From Brevibacillus panacihumi (lineage in GTDB: Bacteria > Bacillota > Bacilli > Brevibacillales > Brevibacillaceae): 64,000 bases of DNA. The notes under the pieces are model-generated. The model was not told where the DNA came from. It made no database searches and saw only the letters and a program-made list of their open reading frames with translations. Where the stretch lies: NCBI RefSeq assembly GCF_003710985.1, contig NZ_RHHT01000002.1, forward strand, positions 372,001 to 436,000. The letters run 5' to 3'. The translations under genes were made by a program, and so were the position numbers. Shown in pieces: positions 25,900 to 37,474 of the stretch; positions within the stretch are counted from its first letter, which is position 1; every line of letters begins with the position of its first letter.

Positions 25900-25924
25900 C
25901 CTGACCTTTGTGTCAGGTCTTTTC
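25900..25924 (+). terminator. Short hairpin after lepA, probably weak terminator
   Basis: CCTGAC/GTCAGG, 6 bp, followed by TCTTTTCC. The spacing to hemW is short, so partial read-through is likely. Confidence 0.5.
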
Positions 25925-25958
25925 CATTCTAAAACTACGAAAGGAGGGGAAGCGGAAG

Positions 25959-27098
25959 ATGCCGCAATCGGTGTATATTCACATCCCCTTTTGTACGAAT
26001 AAATGCTTTTACTGCGATTTCAACTCTTTTGTCACTCAAAATCCGCAGTTGGTATGGGATTACCTCGAAGCTCTGAAGCAAGAAATGAAGCTTACCTTTG
26101 CTAACAGAACCATGCAGCCCATCAAGACGATTTTTGTGGGTGGAGGAACACCTACCTTTCTCGATCTCGAACAGATGCGTTCCTTTCTGGAGACGGTCCA
26201 ACATTTTCTCGGCAGCCATTTGGCGCCGGATCTCGAATTTACGATGGAAGCGAATCCTGGCACGACAGATGTGGAAAAACTGCGTCTGATGCGCGAGCTC
26301 GGGGTAAATCGGCTGAGCTTTGGGGTTCAGTCCTTCGACAATGCTCTGTTAAAACGGCTGGGACGCATCCATGATACGGACGATGTCTACCGCAGCGTGG
26401 AGAATGCCAGGGCTGCCGGCTTCGAGAATATCTCGATCGACCTGATGTTCGGCTTGCCGGACCAGACAATGGAGATTTTTCGGCAAACCCTGGACAAGGC
26501 ATTTGCTTTGGGGACTACGCATTTTTCAGCGTACAGCCTGAAGGTAGAGGAGAATACATTGTTTCATACGCTTTACCAAAAGGACCAGTTGCCGCTCCCT
26601 TCGGAAGAGACCGAGCTTGCGATGTATCTGCTGCTGATCGAAGAGATGGAGAAGCACGGGTATCATCAGTATGAAATCAGCAATTTCGCCAAACCGGGCT
26701 GCGAAAGCAAGCACAATAAAACCTATTGGCTCAATAACGAATATGATGGTCTGGGAGCAGGAGCTCACGGCTATGTGAAGGGCAGAAGACACGTCAATGC
26801 CGGGCCTTTGCCGATCTACTTGCAGATGTGCAAGGAAGGTCTGCCGCGAGTCGATGAATTCGAAGTTCCGCGCGAAGATGCGATGGAAGAGCAGATGATT
26901 TTAGGCCTTCGACTGAGTGAAGGAGTAGATCTTGCACGCTTTGCAAATCGTTTCGGCTCTGATGCGAAAGAAGTCTTCGGTGACGTAATCCGAGAAGAAA
27001 TCGATAAAGGCATGCTGGAGGAAGTGGACGGATTTCTGCGCCTCACTCGGAAGGGGCTGCCGCTGGGAAATGAGGTCTTTGCGCGGTTTTTGCGCTAA
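25959..27098 (+). CDS. hemW: Radical SAM heme chaperone HemW
   Basis: Heme-trafficking radical SAM protein, formerly annotated as a coproporphyrinogen oxidase. The 379 residues begin MPQSVYIHIPFCTNKCFYC, with the CxxxCxxC cluster motif in the HemW form (no extra Cys needed for HemN). Also seen are FVGGGTPTF and the HemN C-terminal domain with NNEYDGLGAGAHGYV. The ATG at 25959 lies behind AGGAGG (25942-25947); the in-frame extension upstream overlaps the lepA terminator and is not credible. Confidence 0.93.
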   Translation: MPQSVYIHIPFCTNKCFYCDFNSFVTQNPQLVWDYLEALKQEMKLTFANRTMQPIKTIFVGGGTPTFLDLEQMRSFLETVQHFLGSHLAPDLEFTMEANPGTTDVEKLRLMRELGVNRLSFGVQSFDNALLKRLGRIHDTDDVYRSVENARAAGFENISIDLMFGLPDQTMEIFRQTLDKAFALGTTHFSAYSLKVEENTLFHTLYQKDQLPLPSEETELAMYLLLIEEMEKHGYHQYEISNFAKPGCESKHNKTYWLNNEYDGLGAGAHGYVKGRRHVNAGPLPIYLQMCKEGLPRVDEFEVPREDAMEEQMILGLRLSEGVDLARFANRFGSDAKEVFGDVIREEIDKGMLEEVDGFLRLTRKGLPLGNEVFARFLR

Positions 27099-27136
27099 TT
27101 GCTGTCGAGATTTGCGAATGAACTCCAGGAAGTCCG

Positions 27137-27165
27137 TTGACAAATCCTTCTACTATTGATAATTT
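27137..27165 (+). promoter_or_regulatory. SigA promoter of the hrcA heat shock operon
   Basis: TTGACA (27137-27142), 17 bases and TAATTT (27160-27165), or GATAAT two bases upstream. The CIRCE operator sits immediately downstream, as in Bacillus. Confidence 0.65.
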
Positions 27166-27176
27166 AGTATGTAGAT

Positions 27177-27203
27177 TTAGCACTCGATAGCTATGAGTGC
27201 TAA
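27177..27203. promoter_or_regulatory. CIRCE operator
   Basis: Perfect TTAGCACTC-N9-GAGTGCTAA inverted repeat, the binding site of the HrcA repressor, whose gene starts 24 bases downstream. Confidence 0.98.
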
Positions 27204-27226
27204 CAACGGGGAGGCGAAGTGATCTT

Positions 27227-28255
27227 ATGTTATCTGACCGTCAAAGACTGATCTTGAACGCGATTGTCGATAATTACATTCATTCTGCCGAACCAGTTGG
27301 CTCCCGCACGATTTCCAAACGGGAAGACATAGGATATTCTTCGGCAACGATTCGCAACGAAATGTCTGACCTGGAAGAGCTGGGGTATCTCGAACAGCCT
27401 CATACCTCGGCAGGACGTGTCCCGTCTACAAAGGGATACCGGTTTTATGTCGACAACCTGATTCAGCCTCATCTGTTGAACGAGCAGGATTTGGTTAAAC
27501 TAAAACAGTTGTTTGCCGAGCGAATTCTTCACGCTGAGCAAGTCGTGGAGTACACGGCCCAGATTTTGACGCAGCTTACCAACTATACGGCGATTGTCCT
27601 GGGACCGGAGATTTTTGAGCATCGTTTGAGAAATGTGCAAATCGTTCCGTTGAACGAAACACAGGCTGTGGCAATCATCGTCACGCACACCGGACGGGTA
27701 GAAAACAAACTGATTGATTTGCCGGATGGCATCGGGTCAAGTGAGATTGAAAGACTCGTCAACCTGCTGAATCATCGCCTGACAGACGTGCCGCTCTGGC
27801 AATTGCGCCAGCGCTTGTACCAGGAGATCTCAGGGGAAATGAGACGCCATACCGAGCAGTATGAGGAAATGCTCCAACTCCTTGATCAATCCTTCCAACA
27901 GGAAGAAACCGATCGTGTCTACCTGAGCGGTGCGACCAAGATTATGAACCAGCCGGAATTCCGGGATGTCGACAAAGTGAAGGATATTCTGGAATTACTG
28001 GAGCAGCACGACCAGTTGCTTCATATGTTGGGCATGCCAGCGAATGGACTGACAGTACGTATCGGTCAAGAAAATCAGCTAGACGCGATAAAGCAATGCA
28101 GTATTATCACCGCTTCGTATTCCCTCGGCGGCAAGCCGGTGGGGATGGTGGGAATCCTAGGGCCGACCAGGATGGAGTATAGCCGAGTTATTACTGTGCT
28201 CAATCATCTGGCAGAAGGGCTGTCGCGCATGCTGACCTCGCAGTTTGAAAAATAA
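27227..28255 (+). CDS. hrcA: Heat-inducible transcription repressor HrcA
   Basis: Repressor of class I heat shock genes that binds CIRCE and needs GroEL for activity. The 342 residues contain the N-terminal winged helix (SDRQRLILNAIVDNYIHSAE, RTISKRE, SSATIRNEMSDLEELGYLEQ, PHTSAGRVPSTKGYRFYVD) and the C-terminal effector domain. I chose ATG 27227, behind GGGGAGG; an in-frame GTG at 27197 lies within the CIRCE element. First gene of hrcA-grpE-dnaK. Confidence 0.96.
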   Translation: MLSDRQRLILNAIVDNYIHSAEPVGSRTISKREDIGYSSATIRNEMSDLEELGYLEQPHTSAGRVPSTKGYRFYVDNLIQPHLLNEQDLVKLKQLFAERILHAEQVVEYTAQILTQLTNYTAIVLGPEIFEHRLRNVQIVPLNETQAVAIIVTHTGRVENKLIDLPDGIGSSEIERLVNLLNHRLTDVPLWQLRQRLYQEISGEMRRHTEQYEEMLQLLDQSFQQEETDRVYLSGATKIMNQPEFRDVDKVKDILELLEQHDQLLHMLGMPANGLTVRIGQENQLDAIKQCSIITASYSLGGKPVGMVGILGPTRMEYSRVITVLNHLAEGLSRMLTSQFEK

Positions 28256-28321
28256 AGCAAGGCACGAGTGAATGGCTGCCGGTCATCATGATCGGAGGAG
28301 CGACACAGGAGGTATTTCGAG

Positions 28322-28873
28322 TTGAGTGATGAGAAATGGACGAAGGAAATGACGGCCGAAGAGGAGCAATCGGCAGAAACAGTTGAAGCAGCAGAACAGC
28401 CTGAAGCTCCTGATACAGATTGGGAGCAGGAAGCAGCTAAATGGAAGGCACAGGCTGAAGACAATCAAAATAAAATGCTGCGTGCGATGGCTGACATGGA
28501 GAACCTCAGAAGGCGCGTTCGCAAGGAGCAGGAAGATTTGGCGAAGTACGCTTCGCTCAAAATCGTCGAAGAGCTGCTGCCCGTGCTCGACAACTTCGAG
28601 CGTGCATTGGCTGCTGATCGCGAAGCCATGACAGTGGAATCCCTGTTGACTGGTGTGGACATGGTATACCGTCAGATGGTTCAGGTCTTTGAAAAAGAAG
28701 GCTTGCAGGCAATCGAGGCAAAAGGCCAGCCTTTTGACCCGCACATTCACCAAGCTGTGATGCAGACGCAAGACCCTGACTTTGATTCGGGCGTCGTTGT
28801 CGAGGAGCTGCAGAAGGGCTATCAGTTCAAGGACAGAGTGATTCGGCCATCCATGGTCAAAGTGAATGAGTAG
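28322..28873 (+). CDS. grpE: Nucleotide exchange factor GrpE
   Basis: Exchange factor that releases ADP from DnaK. The 183 residues have an acidic N-terminal tail (SDEKWTKEMTAEEEQSAET), a long coiled-coil helix, and the C-terminal domain with PVLDNFERAL and FDPHIHQAVMQ. TTG start behind AGGAGG (28307-28312). It lies between hrcA and dnaK, the standard order. Confidence 0.96.
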   Translation: MSDEKWTKEMTAEEEQSAETVEAAEQPEAPDTDWEQEAAKWKAQAEDNQNKMLRAMADMENLRRRVRKEQEDLAKYASLKIVEELLPVLDNFERALAADREAMTVESLLTGVDMVYRQMVQVFEKEGLQAIEAKGQPFDPHIHQAVMQTQDPDFDSGVVVEELQKGYQFKDRVIRPSMVKVNE

Positions 28874-28889
28874 CATCAGGCATTCTTAA

Positions 28890-30764
<1,875 letters not shown>

Positions 30765-30801
30765 TCACGTTGGCACATTCTTCACCATGTGACCCACTTA
30801 G

Positions 30802-30837
30802 AAGTCAAAGTCACGCGTTGTGACTTTGACTTTTTTT
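30802..30837 (+). terminator. Intrinsic terminator between dnaK and dnaJ
   Basis: A perfect 13-bp stem (30802-30814 with 30820-30832) and seven T residues. dnaJ therefore depends on read-through or its own promoter. Confidence 0.9.
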
Positions 30838-30891
30838 CAAGTCTGTCACATGCTATGATAACAGTTGACTGTCATGGGAGTGATGTAGGAG

Positions 30892-32025
30892 ATGAAGCGT
30901 GATTACTACGAGGTGTTGGGCGTAGCCAAGGATGCGAGCGCGGACGAGATCAAGAAAGCGTATCGTCGGTTGGCACGCCAGTATCACCCGGATGTGAATA
31001 AAGAGGCGAATGCCGAAGAGAAGTTTAAAGAAGTAAAGGAAGCCTATGATGTGCTCTCCGAACCGCAAAAGCGGGCGCAATATGACCGTTTTGGCCATCA
31101 GGATCCGAATCAGGGCTTTGGCGGCGGCGGATTTGACGCATCGGGAATGGGCGGCTTTGGCGATATTTTTGATATGTTTTTCGGCGGCGGTGCGAGAAGG
31201 GCGAATCCGAATGCGCCACGGAAAGGTGCCGATTTACAATTTGGCTTGAGCATCGAATTTACAGATGCGGTGTTCGGCAAGGAAACAGACGTGGAAATCC
31301 CGAAAGAGGCGGAGTGCGATACTTGTCACGGCTCGGGTGCCAAGCCTGGCACGGGAGTAGAGACATGTAAGACATGTAGCGGTACAGGACAACAGGAAGT
31401 CGCTGCAAACACGCCGTTTGGCCGGATTGTAAATCGACGCGTTTGTACCACATGTGAAGGAAAAGGGAAGGTCTTCAAGGAAAAGTGCTCCTCCTGCCGC
31501 GGCAGCGGTCGGGTCAAGGTGCGCCGCAAAATTCACCTCAACATTCCTGCCGGTGTGGACGATGGCGCTCAGCTTCGCGTCTCAGGCGAGGGAGAGCCGG
31601 GAGCAAACGGCGGACCGCCGGGCGACCTGTATGTGGTTTTGCGCGTAAAGCAGCATGAGTTCTTTGAGCGTGAGGGCAATGACATCTACTGTGAAGTTCC
31701 CCTGACTTACGCACAGGCAGCTCTCGGCGACGAGATCGAGGTTCCGACAGTAGACGGACGCGTGAAGCTGAAGATCCCAGCAGGGACGCAGACCGAGACA
31801 TTTTTCCGCCTGCGCGGCAAAGGAGTTCCGCATTTGCGCGGCAGCGGCCGTGGCGACCAGCATGTCAAGGTGCGGGTGATTACGCCAACCAGACTGAGCG
31901 ACAGGCAAAAAGAGCTCTTGCGCGAACTGGCTGAATTGTCGGGGGAGAAGCCGGGCCAACATGGCGGCGGGGTAGAGGATGAGAGCTTTTTTGAAAAAAT
32001 GAAACGGGCGTTCCGCGGCGAATAA
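30892..32025 (+). CDS. dnaJ: Co-chaperone DnaJ (Hsp40)
   Basis: Stimulates DnaK ATPase and delivers substrates. The 377 residues begin with the J domain (HPD at about 33-35 in RQYHPDVN), then a Gly/Phe-rich stretch, four zinc-binding CxxCxGxG repeats ([32 protein letters not shown]) and the C-terminal substrate-binding domain. It starts 127 bases behind dnaK, with a terminator between. Confidence 0.97.
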   Translation: MKRDYYEVLGVAKDASADEIKKAYRRLARQYHPDVNKEANAEEKFKEVKEAYDVLSEPQKRAQYDRFGHQDPNQGFGGGGFDASGMGGFGDIFDMFFGGGARRANPNAPRKGADLQFGLSIEFTDAVFGKETDVEIPKEAECDTCHGSGAKPGTGVETCKTCSGTGQQEVAANTPFGRIVNRRVCTTCEGKGKVFKEKCSSCRGSGRVKVRRKIHLNIPAGVDDGAQLRVSGEGEPGANGGPPGDLYVVLRVKQHEFFEREGNDIYCEVPLTYAQAALGDEIEVPTVDGRVKLKIPAGTQTETFFRLRGKGVPHLRGSGRGDQHVKVRVITPTRLSDRQKELLRELAELSGEKPGQHGGGVEDESFFEKMKRAFRGE

Positions 32026-32093
32026 GGCCGCGGATACGTCTACATGCAAACATCTAAGGCAGGCAATAGGAACACACGGGGAGTGGTAGATTC

Positions 32094-33035
32094 ATGAATT
32101 GGTCGGAAATTAGTATCCATACTACAGCAGAAGCTACAGAGGCGGTGTCCAGTCTTTTGTATGAATTGGGTGCCAACGGCGTCGTGATTGAAGATCCGGA
32201 GGTTCTGTATCGCGAATGGGATACGCCATTTGGTGAGATCTACCAGCTCTCCCCGGATGATTTTCCGGCCGAGGGCGTATTCGTCAAGGCGTATCTGCCG
32301 GTTGAAAGCCGCGATCTCCTCGAAGTGGTCGAAACATTGAGAGGACAGTTGGCAGAGCTGATCGAGTACGGTTTGGATATCGGCAAGGCAACGATCGCTG
32401 TCAACGATGTTCACGAGGACGAGTGGGCCCACGCCTGGAAAAAGTACTACAAGCCGATTCACGTGACGGATCGGATGACGATCAAGCCTGTATGGGAAGA
32501 GTACGAGCTGAAGTCGCCAGATGAAATCATCATCGAGATGGACCCCGGGATGGCATTCGGAACCGGGACACACCCGACGACGATTCTTTGCCTGCGTGCT
32601 ATTGAGAAGTACATGTCCCCGGGCGATCGCATCTACGATGTCGGGACAGGCACTGCCATTCTCAGTATCGCAGCGGTCAAGCTCGGTGCAGAACACGTCC
32701 TCGCGATGGATCTAGACGAGGTGGCCGTTCGTTCTGCGCAAGCCAATACGGAACTGAACGGTGTGCATGAAAGTATTACGGTAAGGCAAAACAATTTGCT
32801 TGACGGCATCGAGGAGCAGGTAGAGATGGTAATCGCCAACATTTTGGCGGAAGTGATCGTCCGTTTTACTGACGATGTGTACCGGGTGTTGAAGCCGGGA
32901 GGAACCTTCATCGCATCAGGGATTATTGAAGCGCGGGAGGCAGATGTGAAACAAGCACTGACCGCGTCAGGACTCACCATCGTGGAAACCATTTTCATCG
33001 ATGACTGGGTAGCAATTGTTTCAAAAAAACGATAG
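32094..33035 (+). CDS. prmA: Ribosomal protein L11 methyltransferase
   Basis: Trimethylates L11 at several positions. The 313 residues hold the L11-recognition N-terminal domain, a linker with WAHAWKKYYKPIHV, and the SAM-binding domain with MDPGMAFGTGTHPTT, YDVGTGTAILSIAA, LAMDLDEVAV and the catalytic-loop NILAEV. Order dnaJ-prmA-rsmE-mtaB is as in Bacillus. Confidence 0.95.
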   Translation: MNWSEISIHTTAEATEAVSSLLYELGANGVVIEDPEVLYREWDTPFGEIYQLSPDDFPAEGVFVKAYLPVESRDLLEVVETLRGQLAELIEYGLDIGKATIAVNDVHEDEWAHAWKKYYKPIHVTDRMTIKPVWEEYELKSPDEIIIEMDPGMAFGTGTHPTTILCLRAIEKYMSPGDRIYDVGTGTAILSIAAVKLGAEHVLAMDLDEVAVRSAQANTELNGVHESITVRQNNLLDGIEEQVEMVIANILAEVIVRFTDDVYRVLKPGGTFIASGIIEAREADVKQALTASGLTIVETIFIDDWVAIVSKKR

Positions 33036-33053
33036 AATAGTGAGGTTGGCGAG

Positions 33054-33806
33054 ATGCAACGATATTTTGTCGAGCCAGATCTCTTTTCCGAGAATGAGAT
33101 TACCATTGTCGGCGACGACGTTCACCATATCGTAAATGTGATGCGGGCCAAGGAAGGCGACGAGATTTATGTCTCAGATGGTGAAGGGCGCTCTGCCAGG
33201 GCTGCGCTCGTCGTCTTGTCTGCCAAAGAAGTGAAGGCGCGTGTGCTTGAATGGCTGGATGAGCGGTCTGAGCTTCCGATCCGCATCACGATTGGACAAG
33301 GGCTGCCAAAAGGCGAGAAGATGGAGTGGATCTTGCAAAAGGGGACGGAACTGGGAGCGTACTCCTTTTTGCCGTTTTCTTCCGAGCGCACCATCGTCAA
33401 GCTGGACGCCAAAAAAGAAGCAAAAAAATTAGAACGCTGGCGCAAAATCGTGAAAGAGGCTGCTGAACAGTCGCATCGCGCAGTTTTGCCGCAATTGCTG
33501 CCACCTTCCTCGTTTCGCGAGGTCCTGAAGACAGCAGGGAATTACACTCGCTGTGCCATTGCTTATGAAAAAGAGGGCACAACGACACTGCATGAGGTAT
33601 TTGGCGAGATGAAAGCAGAAGATACGCTGCTCGTTCTCATTGGACCAGAAGGAGGTTTTTCTCCCGAAGAAGTAGCGCTGGCAGAAGCGAATGGCTTTTT
33701 GCCGATCTCGCTTGGCTCACGCATCCTGCGGACAGAGACGGCAAGTCAGTATGTGCTGGCTTGCGCATCCTACCAGTTTGAGCGAATGAATGACACCGAT
33801 GAGTGA
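33054..33806 (+). CDS. rsmE: 16S rRNA (uracil-1498-N3) methyltransferase
   Basis: SPOUT-class methyltransferase modifying U1498 of 16S rRNA. The 250 residues include the PUA-like N-terminus (MQRYFVEPDLF, HHIVNVMRAKEGDEI) and the knotted C-terminal SAM site (VLIGPEGGFSPEEV, SLGSRILRTETASQYVLA). It starts 18 bases after prmA. Confidence 0.95.
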   Translation: MQRYFVEPDLFSENEITIVGDDVHHIVNVMRAKEGDEIYVSDGEGRSARAALVVLSAKEVKARVLEWLDERSELPIRITIGQGLPKGEKMEWILQKGTELGAYSFLPFSSERTIVKLDAKKEAKKLERWRKIVKEAAEQSHRAVLPQLLPPSSFREVLKTAGNYTRCAIAYEKEGTTTLHEVFGEMKAEDTLLVLIGPEGGFSPEEVALAEANGFLPISLGSRILRTETASQYVLACASYQFERMNDTDE

Positions 33807-33839
33807 AGGTGGAGGAGCAGGAAAAAAGGAGGTATAGCC

Positions 33840-35198
33840 ATGTCTACTGTTGCTTTTCATACATTGGGTTGCAAAGTGAACAGCTATGAAACAGAGGCGA
33901 TCTGGCAACTGTTCAAGGCAGACGGCTACGAACGGGTTGACTTTGAGCAAGATGAAGCCGATGTCTATGTGATCAATACATGTACCGTTACCAATACAGG
34001 GGACAAAAAAAGCCGGCAGGTGATCCGCCGCGCGATTCGTCGCAATCCGGAAGCAATCGTCGCTGTGACGGGATGCTATGCGCAGACGTCACCGAGTGAA
34101 ATTGCCCAAATCCCGGGTGTGGATATTGTCGTCGGGACACAGGGCCGCGAGAAGCTGCTTGAATACGTGGAGCAGATTCGCCGCGAGCGTACCCCGATCA
34201 ATGCCGTTGGAAATATTATGAAAGCACGCGAGTTCGAGGAGCTGGACGTGCCCAATTTCACAGACCGTACACGAGCCTCCCTCAAAATTCAGGAGGGCTG
34301 CAATAATTTCTGCACCTTCTGCATCATCCCCTGGGCACGCGGCCTGATGCGCTCCCGCCAGCCAGAGAGCGTCGTAGAGCAAGCCAAAAAGCTGGTGGAA
34401 GCAGGCTATCTGGAGATTGTCCTGACCGGGATTCATACCGGGGGCTACGGCGAGGATCTGGAGGATTACAACCTGGCCAAGCTGTTGGTCGACCTGCATC
34501 AGGTGGAAGGGTTGAAGCGCATCCGCATCAGCTCGATTGAGGCAAGCCAAATCACGGACGAAGTGATTCAGGTCATCAATGATTCGGATCGCGTCGTGCG
34601 CCATTTGCATGTTCCCTTGCAGGCAGGCGATGATGATGTGTTGAAACGGATGCGCCGCAAGTACACAACGGCTGAATTCTACGAAAAAATGGTCAAAGTT
34701 CGCCAGGCGTTGCCAGGTGTGGCGTTGACGACGGATGTGATCGTCGGCTTCCCGGGAGAGACAGAAGAACAATTCCAGAATGGCTACGATTATATTCGCA
34801 AGATCGGATTTGCTGAGCTGCACGTATTCCCGTACTCGATGCGTACAGGGACGCCTGCTGCCCGCATGACCGACCAGATCCCGGAGGAAGTGAAGCATGA
34901 GCGCGTCACCAAGCTTCTGGAGCTGAACCGCGAACTGCAGCTGGCGTATTCGCAGCAATTCGTCGGGGATGTCCTGGAAGTGATTCCTGAACGCCCGTAC
35001 AAGGAGGCGCCGGACAGCGGCCTTCTGATGGGCTACTCCGACAACTACCTGAATGTCGTTTTCGCCGGGGATGAAAGCATGATTGGAAAAATCTGCAAGG
35101 TTCGTCTTGATGCTCCTGGTACGGAATACTGCAAAGGAACCTTTGTCCGCGTGCTGGAAGACGAACAGCTACCACTGTTGAAGGAGCGAGCCATATGA
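33840..35198 (+). CDS. mtaB: tRNA t6A37 methylthiotransferase MtaB
   Basis: Radical SAM enzyme with two iron-sulfur clusters that converts t6A to ms2t6A at tRNA position 37. The 452 residues have the N-terminal UPF0004 domain (TLGCKVNSYE, NTCTVTN, TGCYAQ with the three Cys), the radical SAM motif CNNFCTFC, and a TRAM domain at the C-terminus. A ribosome site AAAGGAGG precedes the ATG. The stop overlaps the start of the nudix gene. Confidence 0.95.
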   Translation: MSTVAFHTLGCKVNSYETEAIWQLFKADGYERVDFEQDEADVYVINTCTVTNTGDKKSRQVIRRAIRRNPEAIVAVTGCYAQTSPSEIAQIPGVDIVVGTQGREKLLEYVEQIRRERTPINAVGNIMKAREFEELDVPNFTDRTRASLKIQEGCNNFCTFCIIPWARGLMRSRQPESVVEQAKKLVEAGYLEIVLTGIHTGGYGEDLEDYNLAKLLVDLHQVEGLKRIRISSIEASQITDEVIQVINDSDRVVRHLHVPLQAGDDDVLKRMRRKYTTAEFYEKMVKVRQALPGVALTTDVIVGFPGETEEQFQNGYDYIRKIGFAELHVFPYSMRTGTPAARMTDQIPEEVKHERVTKLLELNRELQLAYSQQFVGDVLEVIPERPYKEAPDSGLLMGYSDNYLNVVFAGDESMIGKICKVRLDAPGTEYCKGTFVRVLEDEQLPLLKERAI

Positions 35199-35623
35199 AG
35201 GAGATCTCGGCAGGAGGCGTTGTTTACCGTCAGCAGGACGGAGAGTACATGCTGCTTCTGATCGAAGACCGCTATGGCAAGGTGACGTTGGCAAAAGGCA
35301 AGCAGGAGCTGGGAGAAACCATTCAGGAGACAGCCTTGCGCGAAGTGCTGGAAGAGACCGGAGTTGCCGGACGTTTGGGTGAAAAGCTGGATACGATCAG
35401 TTACGAGTACACCCATCCCGCAACGGGAGATGTGGTGGACAAGGAAGTCCATTACTATTTGGTAGAGGCGTACAACACCGAGATTACCGTTCAGCTGGAG
35501 GAGATCAATGACGTGCATTGGCATCCGGCTGGTGAAGCGTGGGCCTTGCAGTTGGAGCGCGGATACCGCAATAATGATCAGATCTTTCGTTTGGCTTTTC
35601 AACATTTAGGGATTGAGGTGTAA
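35195..35623 (+). CDS. NUDIX hydrolase
   Basis: Nucleoside-diphosphate-linked hydrolase of 142 residues with a perfect Nudix box: GX5EX7REVLEETGV (from GKQELGE, around residues 36-58). The substrate cannot be told from the sequence; small diadenosine-polyphosphate or 8-oxo-dGTP type hydrolases have this size. ATG overlaps the mtaB stop by four bases (ATGA), and deoC follows after 3 bases, so the three are co-transcribed. Confidence 0.88.
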   Translation: MKEISAGGVVYRQQDGEYMLLLIEDRYGKVTLAKGKQELGETIQETALREVLEETGVAGRLGEKLDTISYEYTHPATGDVVDKEVHYYLVEAYNTEITVQLEEINDVHWHPAGEAWALQLERGYRNNDQIFRLAFQHLGIEV

Positions 35624-35626
35624 CCG

Positions 35627-36301
35627 ATGACGGTTCATTTGAATGCTTATATTGACCATACCTTGCTGAAGCCTGAAGCGACTCAAGCCATGATTGACAA
35701 GCTGTGTGAAGAAGCGAAAACCCATTCGTTTGCTTCCGTGTGCGTGAATCCGTATTGGGTTGCACGGGCTGCGGAATTGTTGAAAGGCACGTCGGTCAAG
35801 GTTTGTACCGTGATCGGTTTTCCTCTGGGAGCGTCGACCTCAGCAGTAAAAGCAGCCGAGACGCGTGACGCGATTGCCAATGGAGCGACAGAAGTCGATA
35901 TGGTGCTGAATGTAGGCGCACTCAAATCGGGTGATCTGGAGCAGGTTCGCTCCGATGTGGCGGCTGTCAAGCAAGCAGCTGGAGACATTTTGCTCAAGGT
36001 GATCCTCGAGACAGGTCTGTTGACAGACGAAGAAAAAGAGATTGCTTGCAAGCTGTGCGTGGAAGCAGGGGCTGATTATGTCAAAACCTCTACAGGCTTT
36101 GGTCCGGGTGGAGCGACTGTTGCTGACATCGCGCTGATGCGGCGGGCGGTTGGCAAAGATGTCGGAGTGAAAGCTTCCGGCGGTGTTCGAGACCGTGAAA
36201 CCGCATTGGCGATGGTAGAGGCAGGGGCTACCCGAATCGGCACCAGCTCGGGCATTTCCATTGTTTCCGGAGACGCACAGGCAACAAATGGAGGATACTA
36301 G
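35627..36301 (+). CDS. deoC: Deoxyribose-phosphate aldolase
   Basis: Splits 2-deoxyribose-5-phosphate into glyceraldehyde-3-phosphate and acetaldehyde. The 224 residues contain [11 protein letters not shown], the [14 protein letters not shown] motif, VILETG, and the Schiff-base Lys in [16 protein letters not shown] also matches the class I aldolase. It ends the dnaJ-distal run of co-directional genes. A wobble-rich hairpin follows. Confidence 0.95.
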   Translation: MTVHLNAYIDHTLLKPEATQAMIDKLCEEAKTHSFASVCVNPYWVARAAELLKGTSVKVCTVIGFPLGASTSAVKAAETRDAIANGATEVDMVLNVGALKSGDLEQVRSDVAAVKQAAGDILLKVILETGLLTDEEKEIACKLCVEAGADYVKTSTGFGPGGATVADIALMRRAVGKDVGVKASGGVRDRETALAMVEAGATRIGTSSGISIVSGDAQATNGGY

Positions 36302-36310
36302 TCGAATCGT

Positions 36311-36352
36311 GAAGGAGCCTGGCCGGTTGTAGGTCGGGCTTCTTCCGTTTCC
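36311..36352 (+). terminator. Probable terminator after deoC
   Basis: A 14-bp stem with three G-U wobbles (36311-36324 with 36332-36345) and a broken T tract (CGTTTCCGTTT). Confidence 0.5.
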
Positions 36353-36404
36353 GTTTGCAAAAAGAAAAAAGAGAGAGCAGAGACAAGGAAGAGGGGTAAG
36401 AGAA

Positions 36405-36800
36405 ATGAAAATCGTCAATGGCATACTGATCCTGCTCGTTTTTTATGGAGTCGGAACGTTGGCGAGCAAATGGCTTCACATTCCATTGCCGGGCAATTTG
36501 ATTGGCATGCTGCTTCTGACCCTGGCCCTGTACAAGGGGTGGATTCGCATGGACTGGGTGGAGCAGGCAAGCAATCTCTTGATCCGCCACATGCTGTTGT
36601 TTTTTGTACCCATCATTGCGGGTGTCGCTTCGTATCTCGGATTTTTTGCGGATGATCCGTTGCCGATTTTGCTTGCGCTCATTTCCGGCCCGTTCCTGGT
36701 TATGATCGTGACAGGAAAAGTCGTGCAATGGTACGTAAATAGGCAGCAGAACACAAAAAAACCAGTCCTGCCGCAAGAGGGGAGATCACTCGATGCTTAA
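36405..36800 (+). CDS. lrgA: LrgA/CidA family membrane protein
   Basis: Holin-like protein of 131 residues with four predicted helices. The motif SKWLHIPLPGNLIGMLLLTLALY is typical. LrgA/CidA proteins with LrgB/CidB affect murein hydrolase activity, and recent work links them to pyruvate or dicarboxylate transport. The lrgA versus cidA choice is arbitrary here. The stop overlaps the lrgB start by 8 bases. No LytSR or CidR regulator lies nearby. Confidence 0.85.
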   Translation: MKIVNGILILLVFYGVGTLASKWLHIPLPGNLIGMLLLTLALYKGWIRMDWVEQASNLLIRHMLLFFVPIIAGVASYLGFFADDPLPILLALISGPFLVMIVTGKVVQWYVNRQQNTKKPVLPQEGRSLDA

Positions 36801-37458
36801 GGAACTGTTGGCGATCCTGCTGATTGTGGCAGGCTATAAAGTGGCGATGATGATTGCAGCACGCAAGCCGATCTTTCAACCATTGATCGTATCCGTGGTA
36901 CTTGTCTGGGTAAGCTGGTGGCTTCTGAGCAATGACTGGGAAGCCTTCTCGGCTGGAGGTGCTTGGATCTCCTACTGGCTCGGTCCCGCGACAGTAGCAC
37001 TGGCCGTCCCGTTGGCGAAACAAATCAAGGAATTCGCCCATATCTGGCGCGGCCTCTTTCTGGGAATAGCAGCAGGATGCGGGGTGTCGATTCTTTCCGT
37101 CCTGCTGATTCACGCCTGCTTTGGCTTTGACAACTCCGTGATGTACAGCATGCTTAGCAAATCTGTCACCACCCCGATCGCCCTGGAATTAGCGCATTCC
37201 GTAGGAGGAATTCCAGCGCTGGCTGCTTTGTTTACAGCCTTGACGGGCTTCATCGGCACCATGTTTGCCCAGCCTCTCCTTGCCTGGGCTGGAGTGACCG
37301 ACGATCGGGCCATCGGAGTGGCTGTGGGAACGAGCACTCATGCCATCGGTACAGCAAGTTTGAACCGCATCTCCCAAGCACAGATGGCTGCCTCTTCCGT
37401 AGCGATGATCGTCGCCGGGGTCATGACGTCGCTGTATCTGATTCCGTTTTCCCTATGA
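36793..37458 (+). CDS. lrgB: LrgB/CidB family membrane protein
   Basis: Partner of the preceding protein, 221 residues with about seven hydrophobic segments and the LrgB hallmarks MLSKSVTTPIALELAHSVGGIPALAALF, split here by helices, and GTSTHAIGTASLNR. It is translated from an ATG inside the lrgA end. It is convergent with the Na/Pi symporter, 16 bases away, with no visible terminator in the gap. Confidence 0.88.
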   Translation: MLKELLAILLIVAGYKVAMMIAARKPIFQPLIVSVVLVWVSWWLLSNDWEAFSAGGAWISYWLGPATVALAVPLAKQIKEFAHIWRGLFLGIAAGCGVSILSVLLIHACFGFDNSVMYSMLSKSVTTPIALELAHSVGGIPALAALFTALTGFIGTMFAQPLLAWAGVTDDRAIGVAVGTSTHAIGTASLNRISQAQMAASSVAMIVAGVMTSLYLIPFSL

Positions 37459-37474
37459 GCTTGCCTTTGGCGAT

